Shown here: positions 16,261 to 24,806 of the stretch, one piece after another
How positions within the stretch are numbered: the stretch's first letter is position 1
Layout of the letters: every line of letters starts with the position of its first letter
Assembly: GCF_039542055.1 (NCBI RefSeq)
Contig: NZ_BAABHK010000003.1
Coordinates: 558,001 to 622,000 of the forward strand
Direction of reading: 5' to 3'
DNA from: Actinoallomurus vinaceus
Lineage (GTDB): Bacteria; Actinomycetota; Actinomycetes; Streptosporangiales; Streptosporangiaceae
Length of the DNA stretch: 64,000 nucleotides
Position numbers and translations under genes: made by a program
The notes under the pieces: model-generated
The model's input: only the letters and a program-made list of their open reading frames with translations
Databases searched by the model: none
What the model was told of the DNA's origin: nothing

Positions 16261-17397
16261 TCAGCGGCCCACCGCGAGTTCGGACAGCCGCATGGCCAGC
16301 TTGCGCCGGATCGTCGCGTTGTGGCCGGCCACGGTCAGGAGGGTGTTGCGCACCGCGCGGGCTCCGAATCCGTCGACGGTCGCCGCGCGGGTCATCCGGT
16401 CGGTCATCGCCACGACCTCGGCGGCCACCGGGCGCCGCGCGGCCTCATAGCCGTCCTCGGTCCCGGCGGCGAGGCGGCCGGCCAGGTCCACGGCGTCCTG
16501 GATGCCGGTGTTCATGCCCTGGCCTCCGGCCGGGCTGTGCACGTGGGCGGCGTCGCCGGCGAGGAAGATCCGCCCGTCCCGGTAGTGGTCGGCGATCCGG
16601 TGGTGCACCCGGAACCGTGAGCTCCACACGACCTCACCGACCCGCGCCGGAGAGGCCTGCGGGCCCCGGGCGCCGAGGACGTCGCGTACGTCGCCGGCGC
16701 CCGGGTGCTCGGGCGCCTCGTCGACGGTGGCGACGACCCGATGCCGGCCTCCGGGAAGCGGGGCCACCACGACGACTCCTTCCGGGGACAGGAACAGCTG
16801 GACCTCGTCGTCCGGCAGGTCCCACTCCACGCGGACGTCGGCGAGGATGAACGACTCCTCGTAGGCGCCGCCCGTGAATCCGATGCCGGCCTGCTCGCGG
16901 ACGACGCTGTGCATGCCGTCGGCGCCGACGACGGTGCGCGCCCTGACGGTCGCCCCGTCGGCCAGCCGCACGGTGGCGCCCTCGGCGTCAGCGGTCACCG
17001 CGGTCACCTCGCCGCCCCGGTGCACCTCGCCTCCGAGCGCGCGCAGGCGCCGGAGCAGGACCTCCTCGGTCGTGCTCTGCGGGACCATCAGCGTGTAGGG
17101 GTGCGCTGTAGGCAGCCCGCCGAAGTCGACCTTCATGAGCGTCCGGTCGCGGTCCCGGATCGTGAACGTCGGGACGATCACTCCGCGCTCGATCAGCTCG
17201 CCGGTGACGCCGAGCGGCTCGAGTACCTCAAGGGTGCGGGCGTGGACCACGGCCGCGCGCGAGGTGTTCGCCCCCTCGGCCGCCTTGTCCAGGAGCACGA
17301 ACTCCACTCCCCGGTCGGCCAGTGAGGCGGCGAGGGCCAGGCCCGTGGGGCCGGCCCCGACGATGGCGACCTCGGTGGTGTCTGGAAGCTCAGTCAT
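16261..17397 (-). CDS. FAD-dependent aromatic-ring monooxygenase
   Basis: 378-residue class A flavoprotein hydroxylase. Seen: Rossmann motif VAIVGAGPTGLALAASL near the N-terminus, the NAD(P)H/FAD motif VVGADGMHSVVR, and GDAAHVHSPAGGQGMNTGIQDAVDLA near residue 300, the diagnostic FAD-phosphate segment. Shorter than phenol hydroxylases; similar to PobA/RdmE-like and drug-modifying hydroxylases. ATG 17397 is preceded by AGGAGG. Divergent from a TetR gene with four operator-like dyads between them, so induction by its substrate is likely. Confidence 0.9.
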   Translation of the reverse strand: MTELPDTTEVAIVGAGPTGLALAASLADRGVEFVLLDKAAEGANTSRAAVVHARTLEVLEPLGVTGELIERGVIVPTFTIRDRDRTLMKVDFGGLPTAHPYTLMVPQSTTEEVLLRRLRALGGEVHRGGEVTAVTADAEGATVRLADGATVRARTVVGADGMHSVVREQAGIGFTGGAYEESFILADVRVEWDLPDDEVQLFLSPEGVVVVAPLPGGRHRVVATVDEAPEHPGAGDVRDVLGARGPQASPARVGEVVWSSRFRVHHRIADHYRDGRIFLAGDAAHVHSPAGGQGMNTGIQDAVDLAGRLAAGTEDGYEAARRPVAAEVVAMTDRMTRAATVDGFGARAVRNTLLTVAGHNATIRRKLAMRLSELAVGR

Positions 17398-17412
17398 TGG
17401 TGACCTCCTAAC

Positions 17413-17501
17413 GGCCAACGATTGTTGGCCAACGCCCGTTGGCAATGAGATTAGCCGTCCGTCGCTCCTTTGCCAACACTTGTTGGCCTACACTTGTGGG
17501 C
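17413..17501. promoter_or_regulatory. Four TetR operator dyads in two 14-bp-spaced pairs
   Basis: Sites GGCCAACGATTGTTGGCC (17413-17430), GCCAACGCCCGTTGGC (17428-17443), GCCAACACTTGTTGGC (17472-17487) and a degenerate GCCTACACTTGTGGGC (17486-17501). Centres are 14 bp apart within each pair and 44 bp between the inner sites. One pair flanks each divergent gene; the last ends at the TetR ATG. Confidence 0.85.
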
Positions 17502-18059
17502 ATGGCCTTCACCGCTCGCTCCCAGGAGACCCGCGGGGCGATCCTCACCGCCGCCCGCCGCCGCTTCGCCGCCGACGGCTACGAACGAGCGACCGTCCGC
17601 GCGATCGCCGCCGACGCCGGCATCGACCCGTCGATGGTCATCCGCTACTACGGATCCAAAGAGGGCCTGTTCGCCGCGGCGGTCGACGTCGACCTGCGGC
17701 TGCCAGACCTCCGCACAATTCCCCACGACCAGGTCGGAGAGACCTTCGTGCGCCACTTCCTCGAACTATGGGAGGGCGAGGGGCCCGGTGAGGTGCTGAC
17801 CGTGCTGCTGCGGTCCGCGGTCACCAACGACGGCGCGGCCGAGCGCGTGCGCACGATCTTCACCACCCAGGTCGCCACGGCGCTGGGCTCCGGCGAGGAC
17901 GGCCCGACCCGCGCCGCCCTGGTGGCGAGCCAGCTGCTCGGCGCGGCCCTGTGCCGCTACATCCTGCGGCTGCCGCCGATCGTCGCCCTCGACATCGACA
18001 CGCTCGTCGCCGACCTGGCCCCGACGGTGCAGAGGTACATCGGCGCGCCTCTGGTCTGA
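17502..18059 (+). CDS. TetR-family repressor
   Basis: 185 residues. The N-terminal TetR HTH (about 5-55) is clear: RGAILTAARRRFAADGYERATVRAIAADAGIDPSMVIRYYGSKEGLFAAAV. The C-terminal half carries the helical ligand pocket of the TetR_C actinobacterial type. The ATG directly follows an operator half-site, suggesting a leaderless or very short-leader message. Likely represses itself and the divergent flavin monooxygenase. Confidence 0.92.
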   Translation: MAFTARSQETRGAILTAARRRFAADGYERATVRAIAADAGIDPSMVIRYYGSKEGLFAAAVDVDLRLPDLRTIPHDQVGETFVRHFLELWEGEGPGEVLTVLLRSAVTNDGAAERVRTIFTTQVATALGSGEDGPTRAALVASQLLGAALCRYILRLPPIVALDIDTLVADLAPTVQRYIGAPLV

Positions 18060-18086
18060 ACTCACCCTGCGTGTTACTCCAGTGTC

Positions 18087-19460
18087 ATGGACGCCAGAAA
18101 AAGGCGCGACGACCCGGTGGCAGCGCACGTGGCCGAGCGGGTCGAGACGGGCCGCATCGATCTCGTCCGGTTCCTCTACGCCGACCACGGCGGGATCATC
18201 CGCGGCAAGGCCGCCGCCGGGGCCCGGATCGCCGACCGGCTGTACACGGGCATCGGGCACACCGTCGCGATGATGGCGATGACCATGCTCGACACGCTGC
18301 AGCCGGTCGAGGGCATGGGGCCCGTGGGAGAGGTCCGCATCCTGGGGGACCCGTCCACGTTCACGCCGCTCCCGTACGCTCCCAGCGCCGCCGCGATGCT
18401 GTCCGACCTCGTCCATCCCGACGGCGAACCGTGGGCGGCCTGCCCGCGCACCTTCCTCAAGGACGCCATCGCCGCGCTGGCGGAGGCCGGCTTCTCCCTC
18501 GTCGCGGCGTTCGAGCCGGAGTTCACGCTGGGCCGCCGGATACCCGCCGACCACGGCCCGGACCGGCTCGTCCCCATCGACGACAGCCTCTGTTACTCCG
18601 CGACCGGCTTCCACGCCGCGCACGACTTCGCCGTCGACCTGGTCCACGCCCTGGAGGCCCAGGGCATGCGCGTCGAGCACTACTACCCCGAGCTGGGGCA
18701 TGGGCAGCAGGAGCTGTCGATCCGGCCCTCCTCCGCCCTGCGCGCCGCCGACAACCACGTGCTGTACCGCGAGACCGTACGGGCGGTGGCGATGCGCCGC
18801 GGACTGTGGGCCTCGCTCGCGCCCAAGCCCATTCCCGGCCAGGCGGGCAACGGCTGCCACCTGCACCTGTCGCTGTGGTCCGGCGACCGCAACGTCTTCC
18901 ACGACCCGGCCGGCGCGTACGGGCTGTCCGACGAGGGCCGCTGGTTCATCGGCGGGCTCCTCGCGCATCTGCCCGCCCTGACGGCTCTCACCTCCGGCAC
19001 CGTCAACGGCTTCCGGCGCCTCACCCCACGGTCGTGGGCGAGCGCGTACGCCTGCTACGGCATGGACAACCGCGAGGCCGCCGTACGGATCTGCTCGCCG
19101 ATGCGGGACGCGGCCAAGGAGACCACCAACCTGGAGCTGAAGCCGTCGGACTCCGGCGCCAACCCGTACCTGTCCCTCGGCGCGGTGATCCACGCCGGCC
19201 TGGACGGCATCCGGTCGAAGACCGACCCCGGCGCGGCGGTCGGCGTCGATCCGGAGACCCTCCCCGAGGCCGACCGCCCACCGCGCCTCCCGTCCTCCCT
19301 CGGCGAGGCGCTCGACGCCCTCGAGGCCGACACCCTGCTCATGAACGCCCTGGGCCCGCTGCGCAGCGCCGCCTACCTGGCCGTGAAACGCGCCGACGTC
19401 GAGGCGTTCGCCGCCCAGGACGCCGCGTACGAGTGCTTCCACCACTTCACGAAATTCTGA
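18087..19460 (+). CDS. Glutamine synthetase-family ligase
   Basis: 457 residues with the GS fold. Seen: N-terminal RFLYADHGGIIRGKAA beta-grasp segment, FEPEFTL (metal ligands), GHGQQELSIRP, the ATP/Glu segment GQAGNGCHLHLSLW, and ELKPSDSGANPYLSLGAVIHAGLDGI. Not a classical GlnA: length, N-terminus and the YGMDNREAAVRI segment fit the gamma-glutamyl-amine/polyamine ligase group. Amine substrate unknown. It follows the TetR gene by 27 bp and may share its transcript. Confidence 0.85.
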   Translation: MDARKRRDDPVAAHVAERVETGRIDLVRFLYADHGGIIRGKAAAGARIADRLYTGIGHTVAMMAMTMLDTLQPVEGMGPVGEVRILGDPSTFTPLPYAPSAAAMLSDLVHPDGEPWAACPRTFLKDAIAALAEAGFSLVAAFEPEFTLGRRIPADHGPDRLVPIDDSLCYSATGFHAAHDFAVDLVHALEAQGMRVEHYYPELGHGQQELSIRPSSALRAADNHVLYRETVRAVAMRRGLWASLAPKPIPGQAGNGCHLHLSLWSGDRNVFHDPAGAYGLSDEGRWFIGGLLAHLPALTALTSGTVNGFRRLTPRSWASAYACYGMDNREAAVRICSPMRDAAKETTNLELKPSDSGANPYLSLGAVIHAGLDGIRSKTDPGAAVGVDPETLPEADRPPRLPSSLGEALDALEADTLLMNALGPLRSAAYLAVKRADVEAFAAQDAAYECFHHFTKF

Positions 19461-19491
19461 ACGAACACCGCCCAGACCAAATTGACCACAC

Positions 19492-19517
19492 GCGACTACT
19501 CATGCGAGAGTAGTCGC
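19492..19517. promoter_or_regulatory. Perfect 10-bp-arm dyad ahead of a PadR gene
   Basis: GCGACTACTC (19492-19501) and GAGTAGTCGC (19508-19517) separated by six bases. It ends two bases before the proposed GTG start of the PadR regulator, fitting an autoregulatory operator on a leaderless promoter. No T-run follows, so a terminator for the upstream gene is less likely. Confidence 0.7.
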
Positions 19518-19519
19518 TC

Positions 19520-20068
19520 GTGAGTGCAATTCGTCTCTTCGTCCTGAGCACGCTGGCCGAGCGAGGCCCCATGCACGGGCACCAGATGCGCCTGCAGGTC
19601 GCCGAGGACCGGGCCGAGCACTGGGCGGACGTCAAACCGGGCGCGCTGTACGGCGCGCTGGCGCGGCTCGCCCGCGAGGGGCTGGTCGCCGAGGTCCGGA
19701 CCGAGCGGGAGGGCAACTATCCCGAGCGGACCGTCTACGAGATCACCGCCGAGGGCCGGCGGGCGCTGGGCACCCTGCACGACCAGATGCTGCGGGCGGT
19801 CGTCGTCCCCACCGATCCGTTCGATCTCGCCCTCGCCCACGCCCGGACGGTCGCCGAGGACACTCTGCAGGAGATCGTGAACGCGCGGTTGCTGGAGTTC
19901 CGGGCCCGGCTGACCTCGGCCGAGAGCCGACTCGCGGCGGCCCGCCCCTGGCTGAGCGCGGCCGAGCTGGTCGTGTCGGAGCACCAGATCGCCCGCCTGC
20001 GGACCGAGGTCGACTGGCACGAGCACCTGCTCGAGGCCCTCCCGAAGATCACCAGCGAAGGAGCCTGA
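19520..20068 (+). CDS. PadR-family regulator
   Basis: 182 residues with PadR winged helix at the N-terminus (LFVLSTLAERGPMHGHQMR, VKPGALYGALARLAREGLV, TVYEITAEGRRAL) and a long helical C-terminal region. The GTG start at 19520 has no Shine-Dalgarno because a 26-bp dyad occupies that place; a leaderless message is inferred. Followed after one base by an NmrA-like gene, making a two-gene unit typical of electrophile- or quinone-responsive PadR/NmrA pairs. Confidence 0.88.
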   Translation: MSAIRLFVLSTLAERGPMHGHQMRLQVAEDRAEHWADVKPGALYGALARLAREGLVAEVRTEREGNYPERTVYEITAEGRRALGTLHDQMLRAVVVPTDPFDLALAHARTVAEDTLQEIVNARLLEFRARLTSAESRLAAARPWLSAAELVVSEHQIARLRTEVDWHEHLLEALPKITSEGA

Positions 20069-20069
20069 G

Positions 20070-20939
20070 ATGCCCGACTTCCTCGTCACCGGAGCCACCG
20101 GGACCGTCGGCGGCGCCCTGGTCCGCCTCCTGTCGGCCCGGGGCGCCACCGTACGGGCGATGTCCCGCCGTCCCGAGCGCGGAGACCGGCTGCCGGGCGT
20201 CGAGCCGTACGCCGCCGATCTGAACGACCCCGAAGCGGTCCGGCGGGCGCTGACCGGCGTACGCCGGGTGTTCCTGCTGACGGGCGGGCCGGACGGTCCG
20301 CGGCAGGACCACATCGTGGCCGAGGCGGCCGCCGCCCTGGGGATCGACCTTCTCGTCAAGCTCTCCGTCCTCGGCATCGACGAGGGCGCGGACGACCCCT
20401 TCACCCGCTGGCACCGGGAAGGGGAGGAGGCCGTCGTACGCTCGGGCGTGCGCTGCGCGTTCGTCCGGCCCGGGGCGTTCATGAGCAACGCGCTGCACTG
20501 GACGACGTCCATCGCCGCGGCCGGTGCGGTGTCCGCGCCATTCGCCGACCTTCCGGCCGCCCCGGTCGATCCGGTCGACATCGCCGCCGTCGCGTACCAC
20601 CTGCTCGTCCACCCGGGGCCCAGTGGCGCGGGGCATCCCGTGACGGGTCCGGAGGCGATCTCGCCGAGGCGTCAGATCGCCGTCCTCGCCGAGCTGCTGG
20701 GCAGGCCCATCGGCGTCACCGTCCTGACTCCGGAGCAGTCCCGCGACCAGATGGTGTCGTACGGCATGGACGAGCGGCTGGCCGACGCCACGATCGCGGC
20801 CATGGGCAGTCCGCTCCACGGCCGCGGGCAGACGCCCCTGCCGACCGTCGAGCAGATCACCGGGCTGCCGCCCCGGACCTTCCAGCAGTGGGCCGCCGCC
20901 AACCTCACCGCCTTCACCGCGCAGGCCACGGCCTGGTGA
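20070..20939 (+). CDS. NmrA-like NAD(P)-binding protein
   Basis: 289-residue atypical short-chain dehydrogenase with an N-terminal Rossmann motif VTGATGTVGGALV and an NmrA-type core (MSRRPERGDRLP, FLLTGGPDG, RPGAFMSNALHW). It lacks the YxxxK catalytic pair, like QorB and NmrA proteins that reduce quinones or act as redox sensors. Co-transcribed with the PadR gene (one-base gap). Confidence 0.85.
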   Translation: MPDFLVTGATGTVGGALVRLLSARGATVRAMSRRPERGDRLPGVEPYAADLNDPEAVRRALTGVRRVFLLTGGPDGPRQDHIVAEAAAALGIDLLVKLSVLGIDEGADDPFTRWHREGEEAVVRSGVRCAFVRPGAFMSNALHWTTSIAAAGAVSAPFADLPAAPVDPVDIAAVAYHLLVHPGPSGAGHPVTGPEAISPRRQIAVLAELLGRPIGVTVLTPEQSRDQMVSYGMDERLADATIAAMGSPLHGRGQTPLPTVEQITGLPPRTFQQWAAANLTAFTAQATAW

Positions 20940-20993
20940 CGACGCTCGGTATCCTGCGAGGTTCCAGACGGAGCGGTGACGGATGGCGGGGAG

Positions 20994-22046
20994 ATGCCGA
21001 GAACGATCGTGGTCACGGGGGCGGCCGGGTTCATCGGCGGCAACCTCGTGCGGCACTGGCGCGCGGCCGAGCCGGCCGACACGATCATCGCGATCGACGC
21101 CCTCACGTACGCCGGTGACCTGAGGAACCTCGCGGGGCTCGAAGGCGAGATCGAGTTCGCGCACGCGGACATCGGCGACGAGGAGCGGATGCTCGCCCTG
21201 CTCGGCGGCCGGGAGATCGACGTCGTCGTCAACCTCGCGGCCGAGTCGCACAACAGTCTCGCCGTGGTCGAGCCGGAGCGCTTCTTCCGCACGAACGTCC
21301 TCGGCACCCAGGTGCTGCTGGACGTATGCCGCCGGGTCGGAGTCGGGCGCTTCCACCACGTCTCGACCTGCGAGGTGTACGGGGACCTGCCGCTCGACGC
21401 CGCCGAGGGCTTCTCCGAGACCAGTCCCTACCGGCCGAACACGCCGTACAGCGCCAGCAAGGCGGGGGCCGACCACCTGGTGCGCGCCTACCACAGCACG
21501 TACGGAATGCCGGTGACGATCTCCAACTGCGCGAACAACCACGGGCCGTACCAGTTCCCCGAGAAGGTGCTGCCGCTGTTCGTCACCAACGCGCTGGCCG
21601 GGCGCCCGCTGCCGATGTACGCCTCGACGCGAAGCCGCCGGGAGTGGATCTCCGTCGCCGACCACTGCGCGGCGATCGCGGCGATCGTCGAACGCGGCAC
21701 CGACGGCGCCACCTACCACGTCGGTACGGGCGAGGAGGCGAGCATCGAAGAGCTCGCCGACCTCGTGCTGGACGAGCTCGCACTCCCCGCGTCGCTGAAG
21801 ACGGTGGTCCCGGACCGCCCCGGACACGACCGGCGCTACCTGCTCGACGCCCGCAGGATCCGCCAGGAGCTCGGCTGGCACCCGGCCGTCCCCTTCGAGA
21901 CAGGGATCCGCGAGACGATCCGCTGGTACCGCGACCACCGCTCCTGGTGGGAGCCCCTGCTGTCCCGCCGCCTGGTCACCGAGGACGCCTGGCCCGACCA
22001 CCCCGCCGCCCGGCAGCGGGAAGAAGCGGGCCGGCGGAAACCCTGA
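20994..22046 (+). CDS. RmlB-like nucleotide-sugar 4,6-dehydratase, divergent
   Basis: 350 residues, extended SDR fold. Seen: G-A-A-G-F-I-G NAD motif at 9-15, HADIGD, LAAESHNSLAV, catalytic Tyr152 and Lys156 (YSASK), and the RmlB-like NNHGPYQFPEKV and DRPGHDRRY. The usual Thr-Asp-Glu triad is T125-C126-E127: the Asp that acts as acid in dTDP-glucose dehydratases is Cys, and the family ESHVDRS is ESHNSLA. It is therefore a relative whose substrate may differ. ATG 20994 follows a GGGGAG; a GTG at 20976 is an alternative. No other sugar genes are nearby. Confidence 0.8.
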   Translation: MPRTIVVTGAAGFIGGNLVRHWRAAEPADTIIAIDALTYAGDLRNLAGLEGEIEFAHADIGDEERMLALLGGREIDVVVNLAAESHNSLAVVEPERFFRTNVLGTQVLLDVCRRVGVGRFHHVSTCEVYGDLPLDAAEGFSETSPYRPNTPYSASKAGADHLVRAYHSTYGMPVTISNCANNHGPYQFPEKVLPLFVTNALAGRPLPMYASTRSRREWISVADHCAAIAAIVERGTDGATYHVGTGEEASIEELADLVLDELALPASLKTVVPDRPGHDRRYLLDARRIRQELGWHPAVPFETGIRETIRWYRDHRSWWEPLLSRRLVTEDAWPDHPAARQREEAGRRKP

Positions 22047-22403
22047 TCAGACCGGCGGACGCCCGCCCGTCACCGCTCCGCTCTGGCGCTCAGCGAGAAT
22101 CTCGCGCCATGGCCTCGTCTGCGGGGTCGGCTCCCCGGCGAGAATCCTCTCGGCGCGGGCGTGCATCCGGCGGCGTCCTTCGGGGTCGCGTGTCGAGTCG
22201 CAGGCGGAGATCCACCAGCGATGGACGAAGTCGTTGAGAACTCCGAGATCGAGGTTGACCCGCACCTAATCGAGCACGGCCTTGAGTCCGGCGTCGAACG
22301 CCTCGCGATCCTGGGGTACGACCAGAGCGGCCCGGATGGCGCGCAGGCTCTTGGCCGGATCGGGCATCTTCTCCGGGCCGGACTCATGCGGCTGAGCGGT
22401 CAT
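22047..22403 (-). pseudogene. DUF6247 gene interrupted by an in-frame TAG
   Basis: Read from ATG 22403, the frame gives a 45-residue N-terminus (MTAQPHESG..., LRAIRAALVVPQDREAFDAG), then TAG at 22266-22268, then continues without another break for 72 codons (VNLDLGVLNDFVHRWWISAC, EGRRRMHARAERILAGE) to 22047. The joined 118 residues look like one DUF6247 protein, and a single-base change (GAG to TAG) would explain the break. Alternatively the downstream part could be made from the GTG at 22265. DUF6247 proteins are often found near toxin genes; none is here. Confidence 0.75.
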
Positions 22404-22496
22404 CCTCGGTCTCCTTCCTCTGCCGTAGAGCTTAAAGAGCCCACCCGACGCGGTCGCTCTGTTCGCACTGCCGATCGAGGTCGAGGTGGTCGTGGC

Positions 22497-23270
22497 TCAC
22501 CCGGTGCCGTTCGCCGGTCGGTCGTCGTTCCAGAACGCCCGCAGGGCGGCGGCGAAGTGCTGCGGCTCGTCCACGTTGGCCAGGTGGCCGGCTCCGGGGA
22601 TCTCCTGGATCTCCGCGTGGGCGAGGCCGGCGGCGATGCCCTCGGCGCTGGAGCGGGGTGTCCTGGTGTCGTGTTCTCCGACGAGGAGCAGGACCGGGCA
22701 GGAGACGGCGGGCAGGAGCGGGCGAAGGTCGGTGGCGAAGCAGCCGCGGGCCGCCGCGGCGTACGCCTCCGGCGGTGTCGCGGCCAGGACCTCGCGCAGG
22801 CGGTGCCCTTCCTTCTCCCGGGCCTCCGCACCCAGGGTGCCCGCGATGTACGTGTCGGCGAACGCGGCCATGCCCAGCTCCGCCGCACGCGCGGCCGTCG
22901 CGTCCAGTCTCGCCGCGCGTTCCGTCTCGTCCAGGAACGCGAACGACCCCGACGCCGTGACCGAGCGCACGCGCTCCGGCGCGCGGGCGGCCAGGGCGAG
23001 CGCCTCGTTCCCGCCGAGCGACACGCCGACGACGTGGGCGCGGGCCGCCCCGACGTCGTCGAGCAGCGCCAGAAGCCCCGCGCCGGTGTCCGCGCCGGCC
23101 GGAGATCGCCCGTGGCCCGGCAGATTCACGGCGATCAGGCGACGCTCGGCGGCGAGGTACGGGGCGCATGAGCGCCACATCGTGTGGTCGAGGCCGAGGC
23201 TGTGCAGCAGCAGGACCGGGTCGCGGCCGGAGTCCGTGCCGGTGATCTCGGCGAAGAGGCGGGAGGTCAT
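22497..23270 (-). CDS. Alpha/beta hydrolase (PcaD-like)
   Basis: 257-residue esterase/lactonase-fold protein. Catalytic triad visible: nucleophile Ser in GVSLGGNEAL, acid Asp in GEHDTRTP, and His in GAGHLANVD; oxyanion region LLLHSLGLDHTMW. Resembles 3-oxoadipate enol-lactonases, but no other ketoadipate genes are here, so substrate is open. Its ATG overlaps the IclR stop (ATGA), so the two are translated together. Confidence 0.85.
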   Translation of the reverse strand: MTSRLFAEITGTDSGRDPVLLLHSLGLDHTMWRSCAPYLAAERRLIAVNLPGHGRSPAGADTGAGLLALLDDVGAARAHVVGVSLGGNEALALAARAPERVRSVTASGSFAFLDETERAARLDATAARAAELGMAAFADTYIAGTLGAEAREKEGHRLREVLAATPPEAYAAAARGCFATDLRPLLPAVSCPVLLLVGEHDTRTPRSSAEGIAAGLAHAEIQEIPGAGHLANVDEPQHFAAALRAFWNDDRPANGTG

Positions 23271-24055
23271 CCGGTCACCGCCTCGGCGTGTCCCAGGTCC
23301 GCCGAGATCCGGGCGGCCGCCGTCGTGACGGCCGTGGCCAGGTCGCGCCGGTGCGCGGTGCCGAAGCGGGACTCGGGCACGCAGCAGCCGACGGCGGCGA
23401 CCGCCGTGCCGGTGTAGTCCCGGATGACGGCGCCGATCCCGCACACGCCGGGACGCCACGACGACTCGTTGATCGCGTATCCCCGTTCGCGCACCCGTAC
23501 CAGTTCCTCGGCCAGCCGCTCGGGCTCGGTGATCGTGTTCTCGGTGTAGCGGCGCAGTCCGGCGTCGGTGACGCGCGCGAACTCGGCGGGCGGCTGATAG
23601 GCGAGGAGTGCCCGGCCGGGGGCCACGCAGTGTGCCGGGGCGCGGGCACCGACGCGGGACTGGGGCGCGACCGGCAGGCGGGAGTCCAGTTTGGCGATGT
23701 AGACGACCTCGCCCCGGTCGTACACGCACAGGTGGACGACCTCGCCGGTGGCGGCGTTCAGCTCCTCCAGGTGTGGCCGGGCGACGTCACCGATCCGCAC
23801 TCCCGCAAGGACGCTCATGCCGAGCTCCACGCAGCGCAGGCCGGCCCGGTACATGCCCGTCTCGGGGTCCTGCTCGGCGTAGCCCCGGGTCACCAGGGTG
23901 GCGAGCAGCCGATGCGTGGTCGCCTTCGACCGCCCGCAGGACTCGGCGATCCGGCCGAGGGACCGGGGCCCCTCGGCCGCGAGGAGTTCGAGAACGTCGA
24001 GGGCATGGGCGACGGCCTGGACCGGCTGCTCGTCGCCGTCGTTACGCGGAACCAT
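23267..24055 (-). CDS. IclR-family regulator
   Basis: 262 residues: N-terminal winged helix (AVAHALDVLELLAAEGPRSLGRIAES, RSKATTHRLLATLVTRGYA) and C-terminal GAF-like effector domain (VVHLCVYDRGEVVYIAKLDS, ENTITEPERLAEELVRVRERGYA). Coupled to the downstream hydrolase by ATGA and divergent from a RidA gene; two direct repeats in the shared 79-bp gap are likely its operators. Confidence 0.92.
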   Translation of the reverse strand: MVPRNDGDEQPVQAVAHALDVLELLAAEGPRSLGRIAESCGRSKATTHRLLATLVTRGYAEQDPETGMYRAGLRCVELGMSVLAGVRIGDVARPHLEELNAATGEVVHLCVYDRGEVVYIAKLDSRLPVAPQSRVGARAPAHCVAPGRALLAYQPPAEFARVTDAGLRRYTENTITEPERLAEELVRVRERGYAINESSWRPGVCGIGAVIRDYTGTAVAAVGCCVPESRFGTAHRRDLATAVTTAAARISADLGHAEAVTG

Positions 24056-24070
24056 GGACCGGGACGATAA

Positions 24071-24118
24071 CGGAATGGCGTTTCATTTTTCAAGATCTTG
24101 CGGAACAGCGTTTCACTT
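24071..24118. promoter_or_regulatory. Two 30-bp-spaced IclR-type operator repeats
   Basis: CGGAAYRGCGTTTCAYTT occurs at 24071-24088 and 24101-24118, exactly 30 bp (about three helical turns) apart, with the perfect palindrome CAAGATCTTG (24091-24100) between. They lie between the divergent IclR and RidA genes. Confidence 0.65.
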
Positions 24119-24134
24119 CTCTAGGTTGCCCGAC

Positions 24135-24608
24135 ATGGATCTGATCGAACGACGCCTGTCCGAGCTGGGGGCGGTCCTCCCCTCCCCCATCGCCGCTCCG
24201 CCCGGCGTCGCCCTGCGGCTGGAGTTCGTCACGGTGGCAGGCCCGCTGGCGTACCTGTCCGGGCACGGCCCGGCCGACGGGCCGCGCCGGCTCGCCCGCG
24301 GAAAGGTCGGCGCGGACCTCACCGTGGAAGAGGGCCGGGCGGCGGCCCGGCAGTGCGCCCTCGCGGCCCTCGCGTCCCTCAAACGCGAGTTCGGCGAGCT
24401 GACGCGCGTACGGCGATGGATCAAGGTCACCGGATACGTGAACTGCACTCCCGGCTTCGAGCAGACACCTGCCGTCGTCAACGGCTTCAGCGACCTCGTC
24501 TGCGACCTGTGGGGCGACGCGGGCCGCCACGCCCGCTCCGCGATCGGCGTGTGCGCCCTGCCGTTCGCGGTGCCGGTCGAGGTCGAGGCGATCGTGGAGA
24601 TCGCCTGA
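24135..24608 (+). CDS. RidA-family protein (YjgF/Rid, long form)
   Basis: 157 residues of the Rid family, which hydrolyses reactive imines/enamines; close to the group with N-terminal SELGAVLPSP and SGHGP. Seen: VTGYVNCTPGFEQTPAVVNGFSD and the conserved Arg in HARSAIGVCALP followed by VEVEAIVEIA. Divergent from the IclR/hydrolase unit and likely under IclR control. Its last codons and TGA are the first member of a 61-bp tandem array. Confidence 0.85.
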   Translation: MDLIERRLSELGAVLPSPIAAPPGVALRLEFVTVAGPLAYLSGHGPADGPRRLARGKVGADLTVEEGRAAARQCALAALASLKREFGELTRVRRWIKVTGYVNCTPGFEQTPAVVNGFSDLVCDLWGDAGRHARSAIGVCALPFAVPVEVEAIVEIA

Positions 24609-24806
24609 GGCCACGGGCGTACGAGACCCCCGCCAACGCGCGATGAAGCCGATCGCCGAAGTCGCCCGAGGCCACGGGCGTACGAGACCCCCGCCAACGC
24701 GCGATGAAGCCGATCGCCGAAGTCGCCCGAGGCCACGGGCGTACGAGACCCCCGCCAACGCGCGATGAAGCCGATCGCCGAAGTCGCCCGAGGTCACGGG
24801 CGTACG
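24607..24806. repeat. 61-bp tandem array joining two convergent stop codons
   Basis: Copies start at 24607, 24668, 24729 and (partial) 24790, period exactly 61 bp; the full copies are nearly identical. The first begins within the RidA stop (CCTGAGG against CCCGAGG in later copies). The last contains the aldo-keto reductase stop on the other strand (GTCACGGGCG against GCCACGGGCG). Near-identity implies recent expansion. Confidence 0.95.
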
